38,063 nucleotides of DNA, taken from the NCBI GenBank assembly GCA_015488565.1, contig WFNQ01000007.1:1-38063 (forward strand). The letters are read 5' to 3'. A program made the position numbers and the translations under genes. The stretch comes from Thiomicrorhabdus sp. Lineage in GTDB: Bacteria > Pseudomonadota > Gammaproteobacteria > Thiomicrospirales > Thiomicrospiraceae. The notes under the pieces are model-generated. The model searched no databases, was not told the DNA's origin, and worked only from the letters and a program-made list of their open reading frames with translations. Below, in pieces: positions 1-8,930 of this stretch (position 1 is the first letter of the stretch; each line of letters starts with the position of its first letter).

Positions 1-357
1 ATCAAAGCGTATGGTCGTTTAAGCGTGATGTTGCAGTACGCTTGTGACACGGAATACCTATTCACCGTTGGCCCAGAAAATTTTACCCCCCCCCCTAAAG
101 TGGATTCGGCCATTGTGCGTTTAATCCCCCACAAAACCAAACCCTTTATTGCAAAAGATCAAAAAACGTTCAGTGATGTTGTGAGACAATCGTTCAGTCA
201 AAAACGCAAAACATTGCGCAATAATTTAAAGGGCTGGTTAAGCTCAGAACAGATTGAACAGTGTGATATTGATCCTAGCGTACGAGCAGAAACGATCCCT
301 ATTGAAGGCTTTGTGAAGCTTGCAAACCTATACTTTGAACAAGGTAACCACACATGA
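1..357 (+). CDS. rsmA: 16S rRNA adenine dimethyltransferase RsmA (KsgA), 3' part
   Basis: This is the C-terminal 118 residues of the enzyme that dimethylates two adjacent adenines (A1518/A1519 in E. coli) near the 3' end of 16S rRNA during late 30S assembly. The frame is open from base 1, so the gene starts outside the window. The family signature FTPPPKVDSA is present at about residues 27-36 of the visible part, followed by the helical C-terminal domain (QSFSQKRKTLRNNL). A run of ten C at 86-95 encodes the conserved triple proline. The stop lies 19 bases before apaH, as in the rsmA-apaG-apaH operon of enterobacteria, but apaG is not in between. The call is secure; only the 5' part is missing. 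Confidence 0.97.
   Translation: MKAYGRLSVMLQYACDTEYLFTVGPENFTPPPKVDSAIVRLIPHKTKPFIAKDQKTFSDVVRQSFSQKRKTLRNNLKGWLSSEQIEQCDIDPSVRAETIPIEGFVKLANLYFEQGNHT
86..95. repeat. Ten-C homopolymer in rsmA
   Basis: C10 encodes the conserved Pro-Pro-Pro of RsmA (FTPPPKV). It is one of twelve G/C runs of at least seven bases in the window. Confidence 0.9.
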
Positions 358-376
358 CGATAAGGGTATAAAGACA

Positions 377-1255
377 ATGACCACCTATGTCATTGGCGAC
401 TTACAAGGCTGCTATGATGAATTGCAAACTCTGCTAAGTCATATCAATTACCAGCCCGAACGGGATTTTTTATGGTTTGTAGGGGACTTAGTCAATCGAG
501 GGCCAAAGTCTTTAGAGTGCTTACGTTTTGTCAAACAACTCGAACAGCAAGGACAAGCTAAGACCGTCTTAGGCAACCATGACTTTCACCTACTTGCCGC
601 CTATGCTGGCTTTGAAAAATTTCGTTCCAAATCCGATACCTTACAAGATATTTTGCATGCCAAAGACGTGGATGAGCTCATTCATTGGCTCAGACATCAA
701 CCCTTAATGGTCAAACATCCCATCTATAACGCCGTAATGGTACATGCAGGTATTCCACCACAATGGAGCATTCAAGCCGCATTAGGCTATGCCAAAGAAG
801 TTGAGACCTTACTACAACAAGAAAATTGGAAAGAGGCTTTAGTAAACCACCTATTTGGTAACCAACCCAACCAATGGCAAGAGACACTTACTGGCTGGGA
901 GCGGGCGCGTTATATCCTCAATGCATTTGCTCGGATGCGTTATTGTGATGCCAGCGGCACACTTGAGTTCACGCTAAAATCCGCCCCTCAAAGCGAACAA
1001 GATAGACAGAAAATGACACCTTACGAACCTTGGTTTGTTTTTCCAAACCGCAAAAACAAAGACCACGAAATTTTTTTTGGTCACTGGTCAACCTTAGGCG
1101 AAGTCGATGCTTACCAAGTCCACTCAACCGATACCGGTTGTTTATGGGGAGGAAAAATGACCGCCTATGCAATGGAAACCAAACAACGATTTTCCATCTC
1201 ATGCAACCAACAATGCCAACCTAAACTCTCTAAAAAAGGATGCCATAAATCATGA
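377..1255 (+). CDS. apaH: Symmetrical bis(5'-nucleosyl)-tetraphosphatase ApaH
   Basis: ApaH hydrolyses Ap4A to two ADP and can also remove Np4 caps from RNA. The protein (292 aa; E. coli 280) carries the metallophosphatase motifs in order: GDLQGCYDE near residue 8, VGDLVNRGP near residue 36 and LGNHDFH near residue 64, with later metal-binding His in MVHAG and FGHWS. I chose ATG 377 because the family begins directly with the TYVIGDLQG strand; the frame is open further upstream but overlaps rsmA. The C-terminus has a short tail with three Cys beyond the usual end. The stop overlaps the next start (ATGA), so translation of the two is probably coupled. Confidence 0.96.
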   Translation: MTTYVIGDLQGCYDELQTLLSHINYQPERDFLWFVGDLVNRGPKSLECLRFVKQLEQQGQAKTVLGNHDFHLLAAYAGFEKFRSKSDTLQDILHAKDVDELIHWLRHQPLMVKHPIYNAVMVHAGIPPQWSIQAALGYAKEVETLLQQENWKEALVNHLFGNQPNQWQETLTGWERARYILNAFARMRYCDASGTLEFTLKSAPQSEQDRQKMTPYEPWFVFPNRKNKDHEIFFGHWSTLGEVDAYQVHSTDTGCLWGGKMTAYAMETKQRFSISCNQQCQPKLSKKGCHKS

Positions 1256-1863
1256 ATCCATTCGAAAACACCTTAGAAAAGGATTCGCCAAAACAACTTG
1301 AATCGGAACGTATTCCCTCTCCACAAGAGATGCTAACGCGCTTACAACAAATTGATCCAAATGATTTTAATATCAAAGCGATTGCGGATGACTTAAAAGG
1401 CAATAAAGTTTGGATATCCATTCTCACCCTCCCCGTCAGTGCGATTATTCTTGCCACCTTTACTCTACTGGGAGCTTTTCTATTCGACCGCCCAATCATC
1501 AGCTTTCTTATCACGGCGGCTATTCTCTTCTGGGTAGGTAAAATATTTGATAACCAACAAAAAATTTATACCATTGCCGCCAGACAAGAGGTGATGAATC
1601 GTATTGCCACTATTGAAGAAGGCTTTGGCCTACTGCCTCACTTCAAACCTTTTTTACCCGAAAAATATCGTCATTTGTGGCAATCTATTAAACGAGGTAA
1701 TTACATTTATATTGAGCAATACATTCAAGCTATTTTGTTGCTACAAAAAAAACTGGATCCTGAAAAGTTTACAGCAATATGGTACCTTACCTACCCCGAA
1801 ACAGATCCTGAAAATAGTGAATATCTCGAGGAAAAAGAGGAAGGTGGCCTCTCCTTAAAATAA
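1252..1863 (+). CDS. Conserved-looking membrane protein of unknown function
   Basis: I do not recognise this 203-residue protein. The N-terminal 60 residues are hydrophilic and acidic (MNPFENTLEKDSPKQ...). Two hydrophobic segments follow, at about residues 62-85 (ISILTLPVSAIILATF) and 87-105 (DRPIISFLITAAILFWVG), forming a helical hairpin. A soluble C-terminal domain rich in charged and aromatic residues makes up the rest and ends in an acidic stretch (EYLEEKEEGG). No catalytic motif is visible. Its ATG overlaps the apaH stop by four bases, so it is translated with apaH and is a real gene by coding quality. The last helix could place the C-terminal domain in the cytoplasm, but topology is a guess. 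Confidence 0.75.
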   Translation: MNPFENTLEKDSPKQLESERIPSPQEMLTRLQQIDPNDFNIKAIADDLKGNKVWISILTLPVSAIILATFTLLGAFLFDRPIISFLITAAILFWVGKIFDNQQKIYTIAARQEVMNRIATIEEGFGLLPHFKPFLPEKYRHLWQSIKRGNYIYIEQYIQAILLLQKKLDPEKFTAIWYLTYPETDPENSEYLEEKEEGGLSLK

Positions 1864-1892
1864 TATTTTTTTTACTACATGATACCTTTAGC

Positions 1893-1921
1893 TTGACTCC
1901 CCCCAAAATCAGACTTATCTT
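1893..1921 (+). promoter_or_regulatory. Candidate sigma70 promoter for the 1977 gene
   Basis: TTGACT at 1893-1898 and TATCTT at 1916-1921 are separated by 17 bases. They sit about 55 bases upstream of the start codon at 1977, in the only gap between the apaH pair and this gene. The six-C run at 1899-1904 lies in the spacer. Confidence 0.5.
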
Positions 1922-1976
1922 ATGTAAAAGAACTTGTTCAATACGAACAACGCCGTAAAAAACATAGGGGAATAAA

Positions 1977-2513
1977 ATGAAAACGTGGATAATTGTTACA
2001 GGGTTACTGTTGAGTACGCTAGTAAATGCAACCGATCGGCCTTATTTTGAAGGCAAGGTTTTAACCATTCCCAGCATTGATGTTAAAGAAAAAGTGGCTG
2101 TTTATCAGGACGTAAAATTTGAATACACTCAAAAAAACAGTTGGACATTATTAAGCTTTCAACGCGGTCAAAAAATACAAGAAATCACACAAGTAGAACT
2201 GATTGAAACCGATGACTTCCCAAAACAAGTATTTCTAAACATATCAGGAGTCTTTAGTAATGGCTGCCAACAAATAGGGCAAATCACAACCCAAGTAATA
2301 GACAACCTCATTGAAACCTCTGTTTTTTACGACAATGAAAGTATCAATAATCAGTTTTGCACCATGGTCATGACCCCTTTTAGTCAAACCATTCCCTTAC
2401 CTGTTTATGGATTAAAAGCGGGAACATACCACTACAATATTAACCATAATTTTACAGGCTCTTTCACCTTAAACAAAAACAATTATTTTCGTAATAACTT
2501 AAGGAATCTCTGA
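1977..2513 (+). CDS. Exported protein of unknown function
   Basis: The 178-residue product begins with a clear Sec signal peptide (MKTWIIVTGLLLSTLVNA, cleavage probably near residue 18-19), so it is periplasmic or surface-exposed. The mature part is mostly predicted beta strand, with two Cys (in SNGCQQIG and NNQFCTMV) that could form a disulfide, and an aromatic end (TYHYNINHNFTGSFTL). No enzyme motif is visible and I do not recognise the family. A purine-rich ribosome site (AGGGG at 1967-1971) precedes ATG 1977, and a promoter-like sequence lies upstream, so it is probably transcribed alone. It ends 35 bases before the convergent yhdP stop, without an obvious hairpin terminator. Confidence 0.75.
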   Translation: MKTWIIVTGLLLSTLVNATDRPYFEGKVLTIPSIDVKEKVAVYQDVKFEYTQKNSWTLLSFQRGQKIQEITQVELIETDDFPKQVFLNISGVFSNGCQQIGQITTQVIDNLIETSVFYDNESINNQFCTMVMTPFSQTIPLPVYGLKAGTYHYNINHNFTGSFTLNKNNYFRNNLRNL

Positions 2514-2548
2514 ATAAGTCCCTAGAAACACTCAAATAAAAAATCGAA

Positions 2549-5500
2549 TTATCGCTGTGTATCTAAAATACTCTCTTCCACATCAAAAAGTGGTTTGCTG
2601 GTATCGGTTTTACTTTTTACCTCGGATACCTTTGGGTCTGACCATGGCCCAGTTACATCATAGCGGAACGTAACCAAATTCTCATTAACACCCGGAATCA
2701 CTTTCATAAACGTATAAACGGCTAAGGCCGCTAAAGGATTGGCATACCCTGCTAATGCGGCAATCGTTGGAATGCTTGCGCCAATGGCTGGTGTCACATA
2801 GGCTTTTAACTTAAAGGTCTCTTTTAACAAATTCACCTGACCAAACAGAGCGACACTGGCCGAAGGGGCTTTTAGTCCAAAGGATTCTAACTGCAAAATT
2901 CCTTGCTTTAATTGTGCTTGCCCTTTTATTTGGTCATAAATCATCCCCTTATTGGTCACGTCTTTTAAGTCTAACTTTAATCGTCTCGCTAACGATTCAA
3001 CACTGAGCAAACCAATCACTCGTGCAAAGCCTGGTTCAATATTCTCAATCGCACCATCCTCTAATTCAAAATTCACTTGTCCGACAACGGCTTTTGTTGA
3101 AAAACACTCCAGTGCTCCCTGCCAAGATAAATTAGCATCAACCTTCGCCTTCTTACCGGTAAAACCTTGCTTTAATTGAATAAAGCGTAACATTTTGCTC
3201 ACTTTTTTAGACTTAAGTGAAAGAGATAGACTGCTGTTATGACTCGTTTTATCAAACAAATATTGCCCCGTTAAAGAGCCTGCTCCTTGACCAAACGCAC
3301 CCTGTAAATCCGTAATGGTCAAGCGCTCCTTGGCATCCAATAAATGAAAACTTAATGAATCAACCAAATAACCACTCACTTCAATTTTTTTACCTTTAAA
3401 AATAATTTCAGGCCACAACGTAGTGGAAGAAGTCTGTACAGGTTGACATAGTGAGCTTGCCTTAGCGTCACTTGACTCAATCGCATGGAGCCTTAAACGC
3501 TCCACATTCATCTCGATCGGTGTATTCGGCTTAATCACCACATTAGCTAATACATCGGAGCTTTTAATTTGTAACGCGGTTCTCAAGTTACGTTTTAGCC
3601 ATTCAATACGAACATTTGGATAGACATTTTCTCTAAATATTAAGGTCGAAATATCAATGACCGAAGCGTTCCAAGAGAGCGCGTCTTGTGCTTTCTGCTC
3701 ATTCTCGGCCTGCCAGTCACGGATAAAAGAGAGTTGCGGAAGAAATTCAACCCAGTCATCAATATTCACCTCGCCTACCTTGCCTCTAATATAAGAAATG
3801 GCTTTCCCCTCTTTAACTTCCGATGGACTATCTCGCCCCAATACAACATTAAGTTGATCCATCTGATACGCATCATTTATGTGCTTCCAATGCCCTTTTA
3901 TGCTTAAACTTTCAGGTAAGTTTGCATTCAAGCGTAACGACTCTTCTGTCACTGCCAAAGCCACTTTAAGCCTTTTTTTGGTCAAAGTTTTTGCATCAAA
4001 GGGGGCTGGTAACAAGCTATTGACTTGATCGGTCAACACATCTAACTGAAGGTTGAGGCCTGAGTTTTTTACTTGGTGCAACGGAATATCAATCCCTAAA
4101 CGCCACGGAATTGCGGCATCAAAAAAAGGATTTTTTGGATTTAAAAACGCTCCTTCTCCTTGAATAAAAATCAAATGCTCTTTCGTTTCTGTCTTTGTTT
4201 TAACTGAAAAATGACTGTCGCTGTCAAACACCTTGGCGGATAACTTAGACGCCGTCGCCGATCGTTCCGTAAACACCAAAGAGCCTTCTATCTCTTTAAT
4301 CGGAATTTGTTCAAATAAGGTCATCGAAGCCTTGTTAAATTGTACGCGACCTAATACTTTTTCTGCTTGATTGCTATACCCTGAAAGAGGAATCCAAACC
4401 TGATCCAACGTGACATCAACCGCTCCCTTAAATTGGGTATTTTGAATAAAGGATTCCATACTTAATAAAGAGGCTAACGGCGATTTTGTTACATAAGAGA
4501 TGGCTTGATTAAACTCTGTTTGTACCTTGCCTTTAAACACCAGAGCAATATTTTTTTGGTCAAGGTGATCAATCACCACTTCAACATTTTGAGCATAATT
4601 TCCTGCACCCACGTGAATACGCGGTGAAGTAATTTTTAATTGGTAGGGGGTAAAAAGAATATTTCCACTAAAATCTTCCAGCATAGGCCAGTCCGCATCA
4701 AACTTTAAAAAAGCATTTTCAACGGTAGCCGTAATTTGAAACACGCCCGATCCATCCTGAAAAGGGAAGTTATTTAAATCGCCTTTCAGTTGAACCTGTG
4801 CTTGAATCTTTTTACCGTCTACAAGTGCCATTTTTAACCATGACTGTAATTCTGGAGAAAACAATTCATAGGGTAAATACTGTTTTAAGACCTGCATACT
4901 GCCAATTTTAATCGTCAAATCACTGTCTATTTCACCTTGCTTATTCGCGGTTGCAGTCAATGCAACAGGCATGTTATCAAGGGTAAAGTTAAGTGGATTA
5001 AGTACCCACCCTTTATCAGCCAAATGCGTTATTTCAATTTGACTTGGTAATGCAATTTCTACCCCCCCCTTAGGCAAGTTTAAACCCGATAAAATAATGG
5101 GCTTCGTTATCTTAAGACTTAAGTTATTCCTATTTTTTGATAAGATTACATTATCTATCTCTATACCTGGATACGCCGTTGCAGGTAAGTTTAATGCCTT
5201 AATAGTGACATCTAACTGTGGCAGTTGAAAGCTATGCCAATTAAACTTACCTGCCACGTTTTTTATCGAAAATACCGCTTTTTTATCCAGTAATGCAGCC
5301 GCATAGGCTTGAGGAATAAATGACTTAAGGAGTACTTTAAATGGTTCAATATCAAAAAAATCGGATTGAAACGTTAACAGATGATTCTCTAAAAAATGAA
5401 GTTCAATAGGTGAAACGGTTTTAATATATTGATTGTCTAACTGAATATGAGACAGTCGAAATCGCCAGCCTGTAAAAAGAGTTTGTTTCGCTTGTAGTGC

Positions 5501-6388
5501 CTCTTCCCAAACCAGCTCAAAACCAAGATGCTCAGGAAGTGCTTCCCGTTTTTGAGGCCATTTTAGCGCTTGTGTATTTAAATTTAATATCAGTCGAGAT
5601 AAGCTGGACTGTAAAACCTCGGCCTTCAAATCAATAATTAACTCCCCCTTAGGTAGCTTTTGATGCCAAACTGGGGGTAATAACTGTGCAAGCGCTTCAA
5701 TTCTTAAAGGTTGAAAGGAAGACACACTGAACTCACCTTGTTCTATTTTTCCTAATACACTGGTATCAAAACGGGCTTTAAAAGCAAACCGTTCAAAATT
5801 AAGACTCTCTTTATACGCCATACCAAACTCTGAAACCACACTCAGTTGGCGGCCTTTTAAAGATTGATAATGATACACATGCAGTGTCAAATCAGGTGAT
5901 AACACGGCTTTAAATATCAGATCAGAGACCTTAATTCGTGGCCAAAGCTGACTGATATCCACATTTATTTCTGTCAGTTTCTCAAGTGTTTCTACAGACA
6001 ATCGTTCGATACCAAGTGCATTTTGATTCAAATCTTGCGTTTTTTTATTATGGTAAATCCCTTTTTCTATCGTTAAATAATCACCAAATTTCAGTGTCGG
6101 AATCAACATAGAAAACAGGTTAACATCCATAGCCAGCCGCTGAACATCTAAATCAAACTCAACATGATTAACGGCAAGTTGATCAACTTGAAACTGAAAT
6201 CCCAACCAATTTTGCTGTATGGCAATTCGTTCAAACGAGATTTGACTCTCCGTCACCCATTCCACTTTTTCAATAAAGGAATCGGGGGCATACTGAACCC
6301 ACGAGATAAAAAGTCTCGTAATCAATAAATAGCCAATTAAAATCGCAAAAGCGATTTGTAAAAAATGATGAGAGTGTTTAACAACCAC
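2549..6388 (-). CDS. yhdP: YhdP family AsmA-like envelope protein
   Basis: This 1279-residue protein (E. coli YhdP 1266 aa) belongs to the AsmA-like/TamB-type superfamily, which forms long beta-rich bridges for phospholipid transport from inner to outer membrane. One N-terminal membrane anchor (residues about 8-28, FLQIAFAILIGYLLITRLF) is followed by a very long periplasmic region of amphipathic strands. The conserved AsmA-type end is present (IGASIPTIAALAGYANPLAALAVYTF, then a VTGPWSDPKV box at about residue 1250). The start is GTG 6388, 15 bases after the rng stop, with a TAAGGG ribosome site. The order rng-yhdP matches E. coli; tldD, which follows there, is absent. An 8-C run at 5062-5069 encodes Gly-Gly. 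Confidence 0.93.
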   Translation of the reverse strand: MVVKHSHHFLQIAFAILIGYLLITRLFISWVQYAPDSFIEKVEWVTESQISFERIAIQQNWLGFQFQVDQLAVNHVEFDLDVQRLAMDVNLFSMLIPTLKFGDYLTIEKGIYHNKKTQDLNQNALGIERLSVETLEKLTEINVDISQLWPRIKVSDLIFKAVLSPDLTLHVYHYQSLKGRQLSVVSEFGMAYKESLNFERFAFKARFDTSVLGKIEQGEFSVSSFQPLRIEALAQLLPPVWHQKLPKGELIIDLKAEVLQSSLSRLILNLNTQALKWPQKREALPEHLGFELVWEEALQAKQTLFTGWRFRLSHIQLDNQYIKTVSPIELHFLENHLLTFQSDFFDIEPFKVLLKSFIPQAYAAALLDKKAVFSIKNVAGKFNWHSFQLPQLDVTIKALNLPATAYPGIEIDNVILSKNRNNLSLKITKPIILSGLNLPKGGVEIALPSQIEITHLADKGWVLNPLNFTLDNMPVALTATANKQGEIDSDLTIKIGSMQVLKQYLPYELFSPELQSWLKMALVDGKKIQAQVQLKGDLNNFPFQDGSGVFQITATVENAFLKFDADWPMLEDFSGNILFTPYQLKITSPRIHVGAGNYAQNVEVVIDHLDQKNIALVFKGKVQTEFNQAISYVTKSPLASLLSMESFIQNTQFKGAVDVTLDQVWIPLSGYSNQAEKVLGRVQFNKASMTLFEQIPIKEIEGSLVFTERSATASKLSAKVFDSDSHFSVKTKTETKEHLIFIQGEGAFLNPKNPFFDAAIPWRLGIDIPLHQVKNSGLNLQLDVLTDQVNSLLPAPFDAKTLTKKRLKVALAVTEESLRLNANLPESLSIKGHWKHINDAYQMDQLNVVLGRDSPSEVKEGKAISYIRGKVGEVNIDDWVEFLPQLSFIRDWQAENEQKAQDALSWNASVIDISTLIFRENVYPNVRIEWLKRNLRTALQIKSSDVLANVVIKPNTPIEMNVERLRLHAIESSDAKASSLCQPVQTSSTTLWPEIIFKGKKIEVSGYLVDSLSFHLLDAKERLTITDLQGAFGQGAGSLTGQYLFDKTSHNSSLSLSLKSKKVSKMLRFIQLKQGFTGKKAKVDANLSWQGALECFSTKAVVGQVNFELEDGAIENIEPGFARVIGLLSVESLARRLKLDLKDVTNKGMIYDQIKGQAQLKQGILQLESFGLKAPSASVALFGQVNLLKETFKLKAYVTPAIGASIPTIAALAGYANPLAALAVYTFMKVIPGVNENLVTFRYDVTGPWSDPKVSEVKSKTDTSKPLFDVEESILDTQR

Positions 6389-6402
6389 GTAACATTACAC
6401 CC

Positions 6403-7875
6403 TTACATCATCACAACATCAAACTGCTCAGCAGAGTAAGAGCTCTCTGCTTGAAATCGAATGCTTTTCTTTAAAAATTCCTCTAACTCGGCCACGCTAT
6501 CGGACTCTTCGTCTAAAATTCGTGCGACAACCGATTCCGAAGCAATCACACGATATTTTTCCCCTTCAAACGAGCGAGCCATGCGGGTAATGTCCCTAAA
6601 AATCTCAAATGCAACCGTCTCTGAGGTTTTCACCATGCCTCGTCCACTGCATACGGAGCATGGTTCACATAACGTACGCTCTAAACTGTCACGGGTTCGC
6701 TTGCGTGTCATCTCAACCAGTCCCAAATTAGAAATACTGCTAATGGAGGTTTTAACTCGGTCTTTTGCCAACTCTTTTTCTAACGCCGCCAACACATGCT
6801 TTTTATGCTCTTTAAGCTCCATGTCAATAAAATCAAGAATAATAATCCCTCCCAAATTTCTTAGTCTCAATTGTCTCGCAATGGCTTGCGTAGCTTCTAA
6901 ATTGGTTTTAAAAATAGTTTCTTCCAAATTCTTATGCCCAACAAAGCCTCCTGTATTGACATCAATGGTCGTTAACGCCTCCGTTTGATCAATAATTAAG
7001 TAGCCTCCCGACTTCAAATTCACTCGTTTATGCAGTGCCGTTTGAATCTCTTCTTCAATATTATATAAGTCAAAAATCGGTCGTTCACCCTGATACAATC
7101 CCAAACGATTGGTTAGCTCCATGACATACATGTCAATAAATTGTTCCATTTTTTTAAGCGTTTCACTCGAGTCCACTCGAATTTTTTCAATGCGTTCAAT
7201 GGGAATATCACGCAAAATACGTAAATAAAGTGGTAAATCTTCATAAATTAATATAGGCTTTCTTGCCGTTTTAGTACTCTCTTGAATGCCGTTCCATAAC
7301 CGCTGTAAATAGATCATATCCGCGCGTATTTCATGAAATTCCACGCCCTCTGCTACCGTGCGAACAATAAAACCACCTTCTGATTTTTGAAATTCAGGAA
7401 TCGTTTTAACTAACCCTCGTAAGCGCTCTCGCTCTTCTTCACTTTCAATGCGTTGCGACACACCAAGGCTTTTCTCTATCGGCATATAGACTAACATTCG
7501 GGAAGGTAAACTTAATTGCATCGTAATACGCGCCCCTTTTGTACCCAAAGGATCTTTCATCACTTGCACTAAAATCTTTTGCCCTGGATACAATAATTTA
7601 GCAATATCATCACTCTCAGTCGTTTCATTTTGAGCGGTTTTTAATTGACAGACATCGGATACATGTAAAAACGCTGATTTTTCTAACCCAATACTGACAA
7701 ACGCTGCCTGCATTCCAGGTAAGACTCGATCAACCTTCCCCATATAGATATTTCCAACCAAGCCTCTTTTATTCGCCCGCTCAATCCAAAGTTCTTGCAA
7801 CACACCGTTTTCAACCCAAGCCACTCGCGTCTCATTTGGAGTAACATTAACCAATACTTTCTCTTCATTATGCAT
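6403..7875 (-). CDS. rng: Ribonuclease G
   Basis: RNase G is the endoribonuclease that matures the 5' end of 16S rRNA and cleaves some mRNAs; it is a paralogue of the RNase E catalytic half. The 490-residue product (E. coli 489) has an S1 domain in residues about 38-120 (GNIYMGKVDRVLPGMQAAFV). The catalytic metal-binding aspartates lie in TTIDVNTGGF (D305) and LDFIDME (D348). A Cys cluster CEPCSVCSG (C403, C406, C409) is the site of the zinc link. I chose ATG 7875 because AAAGG lies seven bases upstream and the protein then begins at the family position (KVLVNVTPNETRVA). Frame-open ATGs at 7905/7908 overlap xerD and have poor spacing. Confidence 0.96.
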   Translation of the reverse strand: MHNEEKVLVNVTPNETRVAWVENGVLQELWIERANKRGLVGNIYMGKVDRVLPGMQAAFVSIGLEKSAFLHVSDVCQLKTAQNETTESDDIAKLLYPGQKILVQVMKDPLGTKGARITMQLSLPSRMLVYMPIEKSLGVSQRIESEEERERLRGLVKTIPEFQKSEGGFIVRTVAEGVEFHEIRADMIYLQRLWNGIQESTKTARKPILIYEDLPLYLRILRDIPIERIEKIRVDSSETLKKMEQFIDMYVMELTNRLGLYQGERPIFDLYNIEEEIQTALHKRVNLKSGGYLIIDQTEALTTIDVNTGGFVGHKNLEETIFKTNLEATQAIARQLRLRNLGGIIILDFIDMELKEHKKHVLAALEKELAKDRVKTSISSISNLGLVEMTRKRTRDSLERTLCEPCSVCSGRGMVKTSETVAFEIFRDITRMARSFEGEKYRVIASESVVARILDEESDSVAELEEFLKKSIRFQAESSYSAEQFDVVMM

Positions 7876-7904
7876 TTGAATGCCTTTTATTTCTGAGCAA
7901 ATCA

Positions 7905-8819
7905 TCATCCTCTTGGGTGATGTTGTTGATGTAACTGATGCAATCGTTCTTTTGCAACGTGTGTGTAAATTTGTGTGGTCGATAAATCGCTATGTCCTAA
8001 CAACAATTGTACCGTTCTTAAGTCGGCTCCGTGATTAATCAGGTGCGTTGCAAATGCATGTCGTAACGTATGCGGTGAAAGCTTACCTTGTATACCCGCA
8101 TCAAAAGCTAAATTTTTCACACGGTGCCACAATGTCTGCCGTGTCATGGGACGACCAATTCGTGAAATAAACAAGGTTGAAATCCAACGTCCTTTAACGA
8201 GAATCGGCCGAGACTCTTTAAGATAGCGTTCAATCCACTCTATTGCCACTTCGCCAAGAGGGATAATACGCTCTTTACTTCCTTTTCCCATCACTTGAAC
8301 CAAACCCGCTGATAAATTAACCTGCTCAAAAGGCAGTTCAACCACCTCTGACACTCGCAATCCACAAGCGTACATCATCTCTAAAATGGCTCGGTCACGA
8401 AGTCCTAATGAGGACATCACATCTGGTGCATTCAATAAGTCTTCCACCTGCTTTTCAGAAATAACAGAGGGAATGGATTTAGGCACTTTAGTCGCCTTAA
8501 GCAGTACCGTCGGATCTTGATTAAAAAAATTATTTACCCCCCCCCATTGATAAAAACGTTTTAATGCAGAGAGTAAGCGAACATTACTACGCTCTTTTCG
8601 CCCACTTTGTTGCAAAAAAAAGAGAAAATCTTCTATGTGGGTTCGAGTCACATCTGAAAATTGAGTCACACTTTGCTCGCTCAGCCAAATGTAAAAATGG
8701 TGTAAATCTTGTTTATATGCCGCAATGGTATTTTGACTTAAGCCTTCAGAAAGAACTAAAAAGCGTAAAAAGGATTGAATTTTTTCTATATTAGGATCGG
8801 TAGCAGGGGATATTGACAT
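7905..8819 (-). CDS. xerD: Site-specific tyrosine recombinase XerD
   Basis: XerD acts with XerC and FtsK at dif to resolve chromosome dimers at division. The 304-residue protein has the SAM-like N-terminal DNA-binding domain (residues about 10-95) and the catalytic residues in order: R155 (GLRVSE), K179 (GKGSKER), H250 and R253 (SPHTLRHAF), H276 (LLGHSDLS) and nucleophile Y285 (TTQIYTHV). The C-terminal LHQLHQQHHPR is characteristic of XerD rather than XerC. No strong ribosome site precedes ATG 8819. A nine-C run at 8537-8545 encodes WGGV between the two domains. The gene follows a terminator and precedes rng with a short gap, so it probably heads a xerD-rng-yhdP transcript. Confidence 0.95.
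   Translation of the reverse strand: MSISPATDPNIEKIQSFLRFLVLSEGLSQNTIAAYKQDLHHFYIWLSEQSVTQFSDVTRTHIEDFLFFLQQSGRKERSNVRLLSALKRFYQWGGVNNFFNQDPTVLLKATKVPKSIPSVISEKQVEDLLNAPDVMSSLGLRDRAILEMMYACGLRVSEVVELPFEQVNLSAGLVQVMGKGSKERIIPLGEVAIEWIERYLKESRPILVKGRWISTLFISRIGRPMTRQTLWHRVKNLAFDAGIQGKLSPHTLRHAFATHLINHGADLRTVQLLLGHSDLSTTQIYTHVAKERLHQLHQQHHPRG
8537..8545. repeat. Nine-C homopolymer in xerD
   Basis: C9 on the + strand (G9 in the coding strand) lies at codons 92-95 of xerD, in the loop between the N-terminal and catalytic domains. A length change of one base would stop production of the catalytic domain. Confidence 0.9.
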
Positions 8820-8880
8820 AACGAAAGTATATCAAAAACAAAGAAAATTAGGGGGAATTAGGAGGCGTCTTAAAAACAAA

Positions 8881-8906
8881 AAAAGCCCCTATATAGGGGC
8901 TTTTTT
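8881..8906. terminator. Bidirectional rho-independent terminator after rplS
   Basis: The perfect stem AGCCCCTA/TAGGGGCT is flanked by A on the left and six T on the right, so it can terminate on either strand. It ends the rpsP-rimM-trmD-rplS operon and separates it from xerD. Confidence 0.9.
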
Positions 8907-8930
8907 ATAAAAAATAAAATCACAAAATGA

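Noticed and set aside
1899..1904. Six-C run in the gap before the 1977 gene
   Set aside because: Too short to join the set of homopolymers of 7 or more; such 6-base runs are expected by chance in a window this size.
6461..6988. 175-codon open frame antisense to rng
   Set aside because: It lies wholly inside a well-conserved gene on the other strand, has no ribosome site and no recognisable protein pattern.
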